Below, piece after piece: positions 56,642 to 64,000 of a stretch of DNA of 64,000 nt. The position numbers and the translations under genes are program-made. Source of the DNA: Prostheceraeus crozeri (lineage: Eukaryota > Platyhelminthes > Polycladida > Euryleptidae); the NCBI GenBank assembly GCA_907163375.1, contig CAJQUW010005234.1, forward strand, positions 594,501 through 658,500, written 5' to 3'. The stretch's first letter is position 1; each line of letters starts with the position of its first letter. A model generated the notes under the pieces. It was not told where the DNA came from. It was given only the letters and a program-made list of their open reading frames with translations, and ran no database searches.

Positions 56642-59600
56642 TTTGTGAACAATGGATTTTGATATACCTTTTTCCCACGCTTAATACTATCTGCACATTC
56701 TTTTAATTTCATGGAATACATTTTAGGACGGAGGAGAATCATTTTATCTATTTCCTTTCCTGCTGTTTCATCCTTAAAACAACCAAGTTTGGCTTTATTC
56801 TGTATGGAATAGAGTGGATGAGTGGGATTGTAGTTAGATGTGTCGAAATATTTTTCTAATGACTTGCCTACTTCATTAAAATTTAAATCTTTTTGAGTGG
56901 TAATTCCTAAAAAGAAACTATCTGTATCACCACCCAGCAGGCGAACCTCTTTTACGAGAGGGCATGGTTTTAATATTTTGTAGAAGAGTTGATACATTTC
57001 AAGCTTGGAATAATCTAAAACGGCTTGTCCAATATCGATGGGTTTGCACAACTCAACTTCTGATTTTATCATTTTAACACCTACAAGATCCTCATCGATG
57101 ATGTCTCTATCAATGAAAAGAGGTGATGAGGTCAATTTGTGATATTTTTGTTCATCAACGACTAGTTTGTAGTTCATACGTTTTCTAACATCCTCCATGG
57201 TCTTTCCGAAAAGACTGTTATTCTTATATTTATAAAAATCCTTTTCAAAATTATTTTGGGCGAGTGCACGTTTTTGACTGTTACTATCTATGTAGGGTTT
57301 GAGGAAGGCTTTCTGTCTAAATTTGATAATGCGGTGAACTGACTTTAGAAGCATGCCCATTTCTAAATAGAATTTTAGTATGCAGAAGTGTACGAGATAA
57401 TTTTTCTTATCATATTGGGTGAGTAAAAGTTTGCGGCATGGTTTGTACCTTGGCTGTCCACACTCTGTTAAGTTATTATGAAATTGTGACATGAATGGTG
57501 AAAACATATCTTCAGTCACTTCACCAGATTCAGGTGCGAGTGGGAAATCAGCAGTTTTATTTTTAATGCTATTTGGATAAATCAAATCCACTTCAAAATA
57601 ATATCCCCAATCACCTTCATCTGGAATCTTCAGTATGTTTGAAGGGTTGGAGTAATACTCAAGCTGATCTTGATTTAACCAACTAAACTCGGAATGAGGT
57701 AGTGGTTTAGACAGTGAACTGCCATATAAATTATTTTGGTCATAGTACTTTAGGTGGATATGATCATCACCTACTGTTTCAGATTTTATATGATGTTTAT
57801 TTACAAATGTGAGACCACCGCGTATTCCGCGCTCAAATATATTATACATCTCCGGGTCTTGTAAGAGATGAATGGTCTCACCAGTTATTTTAAAGGCTGA
57901 TTTAAAGGACATGGCTGGTAGACTGACAAAGTGGACAGGATCTAATTTGTCTTCTTCTAATGCCACTCGTCGAAATTCCTGAAAGACATCAGCCAGCAAA
58001 ATGACATCTAATTCTAAGTAAGCGATCATATAATCGCCAAACGTTTTACAATCAAATTTTAACCATGCCTCTTGAGCATGTTCATAATCTTCTACCGGAC
58101 AATCTTGACCCGTCAAATCGTTTTGGAATTTGTCAATGGAAGGAAGGGTTGTTTCATTTAGTTTAGACATTGAGCTAAAATGCGCATAGGGAAAGACTCC
58201 TTTGCGAGTGATTATTTTATCCGTTAAGTTTGGATAGTGTTTCTTCAAAGTTTGACTATGGGGAAGAAACTTGAGATTACGAACGAGAGAAGCTAGTGAA
58301 GCTGACATGAATTGAAATGAATCTAAAAATTTTATTTCGAAGAAGACTGTCTTATTTTCTTTAGTTTTATCTACTGGTACTTTTGCTGTCATTGCCATGA
58401 ATTTTTCTCTCGTTTGCGCTATTACATTAAACTGCCACGATTTCATCTGGCTCAACCCTCCTTTTACGAGCATATGACTGTCATAGCCCTTAAAGTTATG
58501 AAAAATGACGGGTAGTACACGACGTCTCAACCTAAGTGAAAAGTTACATTTGGAGCAGAGTGCGTTTCTAAATTTACCAGTGATGTGATCATGATCACGC
58601 ACTTTCTTAATTTTATCGTCATCAAACGTTTTATGACATTTAGGGCACGATGTGCAACTTTCGAATTTTTGTTTGTCTTCATCTGACATATGTAGTGACT
58701 TACGCTGCAATTGGGAATCATATGATTGTTGAAATTTAGCAGCTTTATCGAGAAATTCTAGAAATTTTGAAATGCAATCTTCACCTTGCCAAGTATGCAT
58801 TTTGTTTTGTCTATTCCTAAAGTGGTCATGCCATACTTCATAGCAGGATATGGCTGCTGGCTTGTGGATGATATCATCAATGTAGCATTCTATGTCTGCG
58901 TAAATGACACGCAGTGGACTTAATTCGTCACCATTATCGCTATGTGAAAATATTTTATCTTTGGGCATGCGTTCCATTTGTAATTTACCTCGCTTGCACC
59001 ATTCATAGTGAGTTTCAAATTTATCTTTACTCCAAAAGGAGCGGATGCAGCGGTCGCATACAAAATGTTCACCTCTTTCAGAGTGCCCCAAGTGAGTGTA
59101 CAAGCGAGAGATTTTGGGAATACCACAGTAGTGCCATTCCTCGCTATCATCTTGTTTTACTAATAAGAGGTTGACTACACGTTCATAACAAGTTGAACGT
59201 GAATTATAGCGGGCACCCTTCAACCCCTTCTCCCACACGTGAACGACAATTTTAATCTGATTATGTTTTTCGAACGTTTCTACATCTTTGATTTTCATGT
59301 TGTTACTATCACAACCTTCAAAGTCTAGTTCATCCTCCCACTGTCTATAGCTATAGGTGCGATCTCGGTGCGCGTTGATATCATTATAGTGAAGGATGGA
59401 TAGGACTGCATATTTGAAACACTGTGATTTACAATCGACATTGATGACAGCTTTCTTATTATACAACGTTCTTGGTAGTTTAAATGTGCCTCGAGCTGCA
59501 TGACTTTCTAATAGGGAAATTTTGAATATGGCTGAGTCCACACCATCAAAAATGAGAGCGCTATCGCGTTGATTGAATTTATCTACATTTGATTTTAAAC

Positions 59601-60366
59601 ATTGAATGTGAAAATTTAGCCAAGACTCGCAGTCTACAACTTCGGTTGCGGAAGAGGAAGGAACATGAAACTGTATTCTCTCCGTCACTTGACCCGTTTG
59701 AAAATCTATCTTAATATATTTTAGTTTAAGGTAGATGAGCGCCTTCATTCTAAAATTGTCTAAATTGTTGAAGAGCGCTTCGATAATGTTAGAATTTTGA
59801 AGGAGCCACTCAGGAAAATCTACTATTTGAGTATTGGACTCCATGCAGTAGTCGCTTACTAAATTATTATGTGAAACATTAATGAGGGAGATGGTAGAGG
59901 TACCGTTGGTGTAGTGATCATTTGCATGCGTGTGTTGAAGTCTGTGCGAAGATCGATGAAAGTGACTATCAAAACAAAGAGAGCACAAATCGCAAGGAAA
60001 GGAGATGTCATCATCAGAATCAACTTCACCTCCGGAGATTGACGCCGCTTTGCGTTGACACACACGTTGTTTCATGTGTCGAATGAGACTGTGCTTCCTT
60101 GTAAACATATGTCCGCAGTCGGCACATTCCCACTCGTCGCCTTGTCTCGAGAGTCCTGAGCTGGAACTCACATCACCTGAAAGAGAAATCATTCTATCAT
60201 CTCTGTTCAAGTCTCAGTGTATTGTTACAACCTACTTTGACTCAACAACTCTAAACTTTCCTCGAGAAGGGAGGGCGTTGGTGATGAAGTTGATGCCTGA
60301 AATTGAGGGAGATGCTATTAGCCACACGTTTGAGGGAGATGAGTGAAGAAATTTTCAACTTACCAT
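56638..60366 (-). CDS. Protein-primed family B DNA polymerase (spliced)
   Basis: The main frame is uninterrupted for 1180 codons. Two C2H2-type fingers lead (WECADCGHMFTRKHSLIRH; FPCDLCSLCF...HRLQHTH). Later come an exonuclease motif (VIYADIECYIDD), a zinc block (CTSCPKCHKTFDD ... DHDHITGKF ... CSKC), motif A YYDQNNLYGSSLS, motif B NNSLFGKTMEDVRKRM and motif C GGDTDSFFLGI. The start is predicted by splicing: ATG at 60364-60366, a 67-bp intron, a 61-bp exon (60236-60296) beginning ASTSSPTPSLLEE, a 59-bp intron (GTAGGT...TTTCAG), then exon 3 from 60176. This gives 1200 residues. The last segment of the family lies in the next frame (56390-56641). It replicates the linear element. Confidence 0.9.
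60177..60235 (-). other. Second PolB intron (59 bp)
   Basis: Donor GTAGGT, acceptor TCTCTTTCAG; phase 1. It joins the short exon 60236-60296 to the main PolB frame. Confidence 0.55.
60297..60363 (-). other. First PolB intron (67 bp), directly after the start codon
   Basis: ATG|GTAAGT donor, CAATTTCAG acceptor, next codons GCA TCA ACT. Same length, same phase and same first codon as the intron at 44343-44409. Confidence 0.7.
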
Positions 60367-60640
60367 TTCAACGAAATCAAGTTTAAGGTTGATACTTCAA
60401 CAAGATAGAGACTTCACTCAAATTTGGAATTCACGAGAGAGCAGTTCACTTGCACGCCTCAAATATAGAATTCGCCAGAGAACACTTCACTTATATGTCA
60501 CAAAGACAGAGTGAAATGACACGAATGTCACTTTACATATATACTTTCATATTCATCATTCATTGGCTGTTCATTCTGATTGGTTGCTTGTTGATACTTA
60601 AGAATTAGAAAACATTTCAAAGTTATTATTCACAGTCAAC
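60367..60640. promoter_or_regulatory. Divergent promoter region between PolB and 60641 gene
   Basis: About 270 bp separate the PolB first exon from the divergent gene. It contains a TATA-like run (catatatac at about 60536, TATATATG on the minus strand) and a repeated motif around tcacgaga/ttcgccagag plus gaacacttcact and gcagttcact. A ttattcacag just before the right-hand ATG could be a splice acceptor. Confidence 0.45.
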
Positions 60641-61087
60641 ATGACAAGCCCTCCGACAACACCAAACACTAAATTCTCTTCTCCATGCTCAACACCAAAG
60701 GCGCTCGTTGCACCAAACGCTCCAACGAAGGGGAAGGTAGAGAAGGTGTACCGACTGGACAATATCAGAAAGTTGTCATTGCCAGCGGACGACGAAGAGA
60801 GTGTATGTGAGAAGGAGTGTCCCGACTTAACAGGCGTGAGGTGGAAGTATCTCCAGTACGATACTGACGATGTGATGGAGATCACCAGCACCAAATTCCT
60901 CCACCAATTATGGGAGTGGTACACCCCTAACTCCCAGCCACGAACTATGGCGGAGTGGGAGTATATCGACAAAGTGAGGCTCGCAGTGGAAGAACGATTA
61001 AAGCAACTGAACTGTTTTTGTTATCTATGTGAAGCCAGACTCTGGGACGATATTGACGATGAAGACCTTTTGAAATACATGCCATAA
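60641..61087 (+). CDS. Hypothetical 148-residue protein
   Basis: Starts at an ATG (MTSPPTTPNTKFSSPCSTPK) with a proline/serine/threonine-rich, probably disordered N-terminus. An acidic middle follows (ADDEESVCEKECPDL), then a tryptophan-rich folded part (WKYLQYDTDDVMEITSTKFL, LWEWYTP) and a C-terminal CFCYLC with acidic end. The family is not recognised. It is divergent from PolB, and the stop overlaps a poly(A) signal (aataaa at 61086). Possibly an early regulatory protein. Confidence 0.6.
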   Translation: MTSPPTTPNTKFSSPCSTPKALVAPNAPTKGKVEKVYRLDNIRKLSLPADDEESVCEKECPDLTGVRWKYLQYDTDDVMEITSTKFLHQLWEWYTPNSQPRTMAEWEYIDKVRLAVEERLKQLNCFCYLCEARLWDDIDDEDLLKYMP

Positions 61088-61144
61088 TAAATTTTTATTT
61101 CGTATTATCTTTGCTTTCATACTGACTTACTTGAATGGGGCTTC

Positions 61145-61546
61145 AGTGGATGATTTAACCATGTATACTTTTTCATTTGGAAATAGTAGCACGCTTAGTC
61201 TAACTTGTAAATCTTATAACATTTCATATGGGCGATGATGGTAGATGAAATAGTGTCAAATAAAATTAAGATAGCTTACACTTCTGATACAGGGATAGCA
61301 ATCGACTGCGATCCATGTGTAAAGAGCTTGTTAGACTACGGATGGGCTTAAGTGGATGATTTAACCATGTATACTTTTTCATTTGGAAATAGTAGCACGC
61401 TTAGTCTAACTTGTAAATCTTAAAACATTTCATATGGGCGATGATGATAGATGAAATAGTTTCAAATAAAATTAAGATAGCTTACACTTCTGATACAGGG
61501 ATAGCAATCGACTGCGATCCATGTGTAAAGAGCTTGTTAGACTAAG
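61145..61546. repeat. Tandem duplication, two 206-bp units
   Basis: Units start at 61145 and 61351 with agtggatgatttaacc and are nearly identical up to gagcttgttagacta. The 3' part, agggatagcaatcgactgc, recurs once more at about 62399. No coding sense. These may be regulatory repeats of the element's right arm. Confidence 0.85.
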
Positions 61547-61659
61547 GAAGAGAGAAGTGTGTTATGTTGCGTGTGGCGCGTGAGTGTCCTCCCATTTCAT
61601 TCCATTCATCAATTCGTCTCATTGATAGAGACAGGTAGAACTCATGGTTCTCATAACGT

Positions 61660-62043
61660 ATGCAATGGAAAGTTTTAGGCAACCTTCGACAGTTGGCTAA
61701 ATGTCGCCCTGACGCGAATGCATACTACGTTGAGACAGAGGCAATCACTTGCAAACATGACGCAGAGAGGTTAAACAAGATTGACCATTGCCGAATGTCC
61801 CTTGCGGTATACATAGCTACGGGGTTCACCGCCGCCCATTACAGGAACGCCCGTCGAAAGGAAGTATTACACCGAACTTCATTTGCAACGTTCAAGTTGA
61901 CTGATAGCAGATTCAACTTAATGATAGTATTCGCCAGTCCGAAGACTGCCCAGGGCAAACCGCGTGGAGGTTCTATCATGTCTTGCCCCATGGTGGCCCT
62001 TAAGAGAGCCGATGGTTCGTTCTCGGGAAGTGAATTAAGTTGA
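61660..62043 (+). CDS. Hypothetical 127-residue protein carrying the 143-bp repeat
   Basis: The frame starts at ATG (MQWKVLGNLRQLAKCRPDAN) and its last third is repeat copy 1, read as KLTDSRFNLMIVFASPKTA and RGGSIMSCPMVALKRADG. In copies 2 and 3 the equivalent position has a TAG, so only copy 1 is open. It may be the source gene of the repeats, or a chance frame. Family unknown. It abuts the next gene tail to tail. Confidence 0.35.
   Translation: MQWKVLGNLRQLAKCRPDANAYYVETEAITCKHDAERLNKIDHCRMSLAVYIATGFTAAHYRNARRKEVLHRTSFATFKLTDSRFNLMIVFASPKTAQGKPRGGSIMSCPMVALKRADGSFSGSELS
61888..62030. repeat. 143-bp dispersed repeat, copy 1
   Basis: acgttcaagttgactgatag ... gttcgttctcgggaag. Nearly identical to copies at 62421 and 62895. 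It differs by catgg in place of ctagg in the middle. Confidence 0.9.
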
Positions 62044-62301
62044 CTATTGGCTGGAATAGTCAATGGGTATGACAGTTAGGTTGTCATAGACCCTGTGCCG
62101 CCTAAGCCGTGGTGGTGCATCTGGCACCTTTCGGATGCGAGTGGTATTCGGAGTCCATACCTCATCCGTCCAAACGATCTTCTTAATCTTCCCCTTCTTC
62201 TCATCCTCTTCATCCCACTCGTCGAGGATGATGAACTCAGGAATGTCGTTGTCTTCATCGATAAAGACGGGAATGCTGTTGGCAGGAGACGTTGCTTCCA
62301 T
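62044..62301 (-). CDS. Small acidic protein, unknown
   Basis: The 85-residue frame from ATG has a strongly acidic core (DEDNDIPEFIILDEWDEEDE) followed by a basic patch (KKGKIKKIVW) and RLRRHRVYDNLTVIPID. A TATA box lies 46 bp upstream and repeat copy 2 lies beyond it, supporting a real transcription unit. The family is unknown; small acidic proteins are common viral regulators, which is only suggestive. Confidence 0.5.
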   Translation of the reverse strand: MEATSPANSIPVFIDEDNDIPEFIILDEWDEEDEKKGKIKKIVWTDEVWTPNTTRIRKVPDAPPRLRRHRVYDNLTVIPIDYSSQ

Positions 62302-62346
62302 CGTGACTTAAAATTGAATTGAATGAGAAGCGCTACAATCTTCTGG

Positions 62347-62354
62347 CTTATATA
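62347..62354 (-). promoter_or_regulatory. TATA box of the acidic protein gene
   Basis: TATATAAG on the minus strand, 46-53 bp before the ATG at 62301. Confidence 0.6.
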
Positions 62355-62420
62355 GGGTTTTCAACAATGAATTGCTCAACAGCGAATCAGAATGCTTCAG
62401 GGATAGCAATCGACTGCATA

Positions 62421-62562
62421 ACGTTCAAGTTGACTGATAGCAGATTCAACTTAATGATAGTATTCGCCAGTCCGAAGACTGCCCAGGGCAAACCGCGTGG
62501 AGGTTCTATCATGTCTTGCCCCTAGGTGGCCCTTAAGAGAGCCGATGGTTCGTTCTCGGGAG
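62421..62562. repeat. 143-bp dispersed repeat, copy 2
   Basis: Same sequence as copy 3, with ctagg in the middle. It sits about 70 bp upstream (minus strand) of the TATA box at 62347. Confidence 0.9.
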
Positions 62563-62570
62563 TCGTCATG

Positions 62571-62837
62571 TTACACCCTACCAATTCTGCTGAGAGAGTC
62601 TTTGACTCTCTCTTTGGTAGCAGTGTAAACTTCCGCGCTAATTGGCACGTGGCTAAAAAGTGGAATGTAGCGCCATTCCGCTGGATTGACAACAGTTGCT
62701 GTCATCAGATTGCCAATCCGAGCAAGATTATTGTGGACTCTGTCTTGCTCCTCTAGCCTGACAAATTCCTCAAATAAATTTCGCGGCCTTAACTGCGGTC
62801 CGCGAGGAGAGCTGACTTGACTGTTCGGCGTCTGCAT
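62571..62837 (-). CDS. Hypothetical 88-residue protein
   Basis: The frame from ATG (MQTPNSQVSSPRGPQLRPRN) continues as LFEEFVRLEEQDRVHNNLAR and PAEWRYIPLFSH. A TATA box lies 32 bp upstream and repeat copy 3 beyond that. No family is recognised. Together with the gene at 62044 it forms a series of small minus-strand genes with a common upstream layout. Confidence 0.5.
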   Translation of the reverse strand: MQTPNSQVSSPRGPQLRPRNLFEEFVRLEEQDRVHNNLARIGNLMTATVVNPAEWRYIPLFSHVPISAEVYTATKERVKDSLSRIGRV

Positions 62838-62868
62838 GATTGAAATGAAATGAAATGAGAGGCAGTGG

Positions 62869-62876
62869 TTTATATA
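62869..62876 (-). promoter_or_regulatory. TATA box of the 62571-62837 gene
   Basis: TATATAAA on the minus strand, 32-39 bp before the ATG at 62837, so the leader must be very short. Confidence 0.6.
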
Positions 62877-62894
62877 CCCCTCTAACGCGACGCA

Positions 62895-63036
62895 ACGTTC
62901 AAGTTGACTGATAGCAGATTCAACTTAATGATAGTATTCGCCAGTCCGAAGACTGCCCAGGGCAAACCGCGTGGAGGTTCTATCATGTCTTGCCCCTAGG
63001 TGGCCCTTAAGAGAGCCGATGGTTCGTTCTCGGGAG
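62895..63036. repeat. 143-bp dispersed repeat, copy 3
   Basis: Same as copy 2. It starts 19 bp upstream of the TATA box at 62869 (minus strand) and lies just downstream of a predicted acceptor (63070) in the transcript of the coiled-coil gene. Confidence 0.9.
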
Positions 63037-63069
63037 TGTCGTGATGGGGTGGTGAAGGCGGGCAAAGAA

Positions 63070-63129
63070 CTGCAATGAAAATGATATGTATTAGAATAGG
63101 ATATACTATCTTATTTACTTTTCACTTAC
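63070..63129 (-). other. Predicted intron after the coiled-coil stop codon
   Basis: Donor GTAAGT right after the coiled-coil stop region and acceptor CATTGCAG give a 60-bp intron, the same size class as the other introns of the element. If used it is in the 3' UTR, or it separates a second short frame beginning ATGGCTAAC. Confidence 0.5.
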
Positions 63130-63133
63130 CAAG

Positions 63134-64000
63134 TTAGCCATCCTTTGGCAGTCTCGCGCGCTTTCTAACAGAGAATTTGTGCAGATGACCGCGCATTCTC
63201 AGGGTGGCATGTAGGCATTTCTTAGTTGGATGGCCGTTGTAGCATATGATGGACTCGTCGAGACTTTGATTTACAAGGACTTGTCCATCCAAATGATTAT
63301 CCCCAATAGGGATGTGAAATTCAAACAACCTATCCTCATTCACACGATTCCACTCATCCCTCATGCGCTCCAACTTCTCAAACGCCTGTCTCTCAGCACC
63401 CCGCCGAGCCATAGTCCTCTCCAACTCAACATTCCTCGCTCTCAGCACACTCATCTCCTTCATCATCTCCTCAAACTTCGCTTCTGCATCTCTCATTCTT
63501 CTCTCCGCAGCACTCGCCCTCTTCTCACAGTCATCATTCTTCTCTTCCAACTCTCGCGTCTTATTCTTCAAATCAGTCACACTACGCCTCATTCGGATAT
63601 TCTCATCCGCTACCTCCTTCGATTTCAGTTCCTTCTTTTTCAACTCATCCAACTCCTTCACGACTTCATCCTTCACTTTCTTCAAACTCTCATACTTATT
63701 TACCAACAAATCATGCGCCATCTGCTGCGATACATGCCTCTTCTCTTCATCCTTCAACCACCTCGCCGACTGCTTACGAATCCCACCACTCTTCACTTTT
63801 GGGGAAGATGAGCTCTGCGGGGGGTCGGTGATGACAATGTTTGACACCTCCGACGACGAAGAGCTCAACTTCCTCACACGCTCCCTATCTAAATCCACAT
63901 CATCCTCATCATCACTCTCAAGCACTCTCTTTCGCCCAATCTCAGCCTCCAACGAAGCAACTGCTCTCGCCAACTCATCATTCTCAACAATATTCTCAAC
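63134..64000 (-). CDS. Coiled-coil protein, N-terminus outside the window
   Basis: The open frame has no ATG before the window edge and continues beyond it, so the start is missing. An acidic/serine-rich stretch (ESDDEDDVDLD, LSSSSSEVSN) leads into a long heptad coiled coil (KKVKDEVVKELDELKKKELK; CEKRASAAERRMRDAEAKFE). A compact C-terminal part follows (FHIPIGDNHLDG, then ICYNGHPTKKCLHATLRMRG) that looks like a small basic fold. The family is unknown. It is the largest of the minus-strand genes at the right arm and might be a structural or DNA-associated protein. Confidence 0.6.
   Translation of the reverse strand, partial: VENIVENDELARAVASLEAEIGRKRVLESDDEDDVDLDRERVRKLSSSSSEVSNIVITDPPQSSSSPKVKSGGIRKQSARWLKDEEKRHVSQQMAHDLLVNKYESLKKVKDEVVKELDELKKKELKSKEVADENIRMRRSVTDLKNKTRELEEKNDDCEKRASAAERRMRDAEAKFEEMMKEMSVLRARNVELERTMARRGAERQAFEKLERMRDEWNRVNEDRLFEFHIPIGDNHLDGQVLVNQSLDESIICYNGHPTKKCLHATLRMRGHLHKFSVRKRARLPKDG

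Larger units (their letters stand above)
42909..64000. mobile_element. Polinton/adintovirus-like element 2 (left end approximate, right end outside)
   Basis: From about 44.3 kb onward there is a dense, compact gene array: A32 ATPase, DDE integrase with chromodomain, F54H12.2-type major capsid, adenain protease, two penton-like proteins and a 1200-residue protein-primed PolB. This defines a second Polinton, in a different lineage from Polinton 1 (different capsid, protease and integrase sequences and a much less AT-rich composition). Most frames are intact. The left terminus is not proven; agtagtaagtaaaactcc at 42909 is a candidate because Polinton ends begin with AG, and a repeat-rich zone follows. 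The right end and its terminal repeat lie beyond the window. Confidence 0.85.

Noticed and set aside
63230..63811. 193-codon plus-strand frame
   Set aside because: Antisense shadow of the coiled-coil gene; its leucine/histidine-rich composition comes from the reverse strand of heptad codons.

Overview
The window looks like invertebrate animal nuclear DNA. It is AT-rich, has spliced genes with GT-AG introns, and carries decayed LINE, Tc1, mariner and tRNA-derived SINE copies. The species cannot be named from the sequence. Two unrelated Polinton/Maverick (adintovirus-like) virus-like elements dominate it.

Region by region. 1-9868 is host sequence with almost no coding content: one half of a 555-bp dispersed repeat (2929-3483) and a dead LINE reverse transcriptase (6990-8240). 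9875-32059 is Polinton 1, a complete element. It has 0.9-1.0 kb terminal inverted repeats and a perfect 6-bp target duplication, gaggac. It is about 75% AT and carries protease, integrase, a phospholipase A2-like protein, double-jelly-roll major capsid, penton-like minor capsid, A32-type ATPase, fibre-like, membrane and protein-primed PolB genes. Many of these are broken by one-base indels, and it contains three low-complexity tracts, one a 2-kb poly(T), that look like assembly artefacts. 32066-42273 is host DNA with a two-exon gene (34531-38193) whose intron holds a mariner copy, then a Tc1 relic, a SINE and the second copy of the 555-bp repeat. About 42.9 kb to the window end is Polinton 2. 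Its left end is only guessed and its right end lies outside the window. It is mostly intact.

Polinton 2 is the most interesting part. Besides the core module (PolB, integrase with chromodomain, ATPase, adenain protease, major capsid, two tandem penton-like proteins, two basic virion proteins) it has genes I do not count in the usual Polinton set. One is a 181-residue TATA-binding-protein homologue with both saddle repeats. Beside it are two tandem PC4-like coactivator genes, and elsewhere a DEDDh exonuclease-like gene and two RING-type zinc proteins, one with a membrane segment. Together these suggest that the element brings its own initiation factors and host-modulating proteins.

Polinton 2 is also a spliced element. 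The PolB gene and the leftmost gene each have a 67-bp intron directly after the start codon (ATG|GTAAGT, acceptor TTTCAG|GCATC). The exonuclease-like gene has an acceptor in the same phase. At the right end, near-identical 143-bp repeats sit upstream of the TATA boxes of two small minus-strand genes. Functions are inferred from motifs read by eye; no database search was run.
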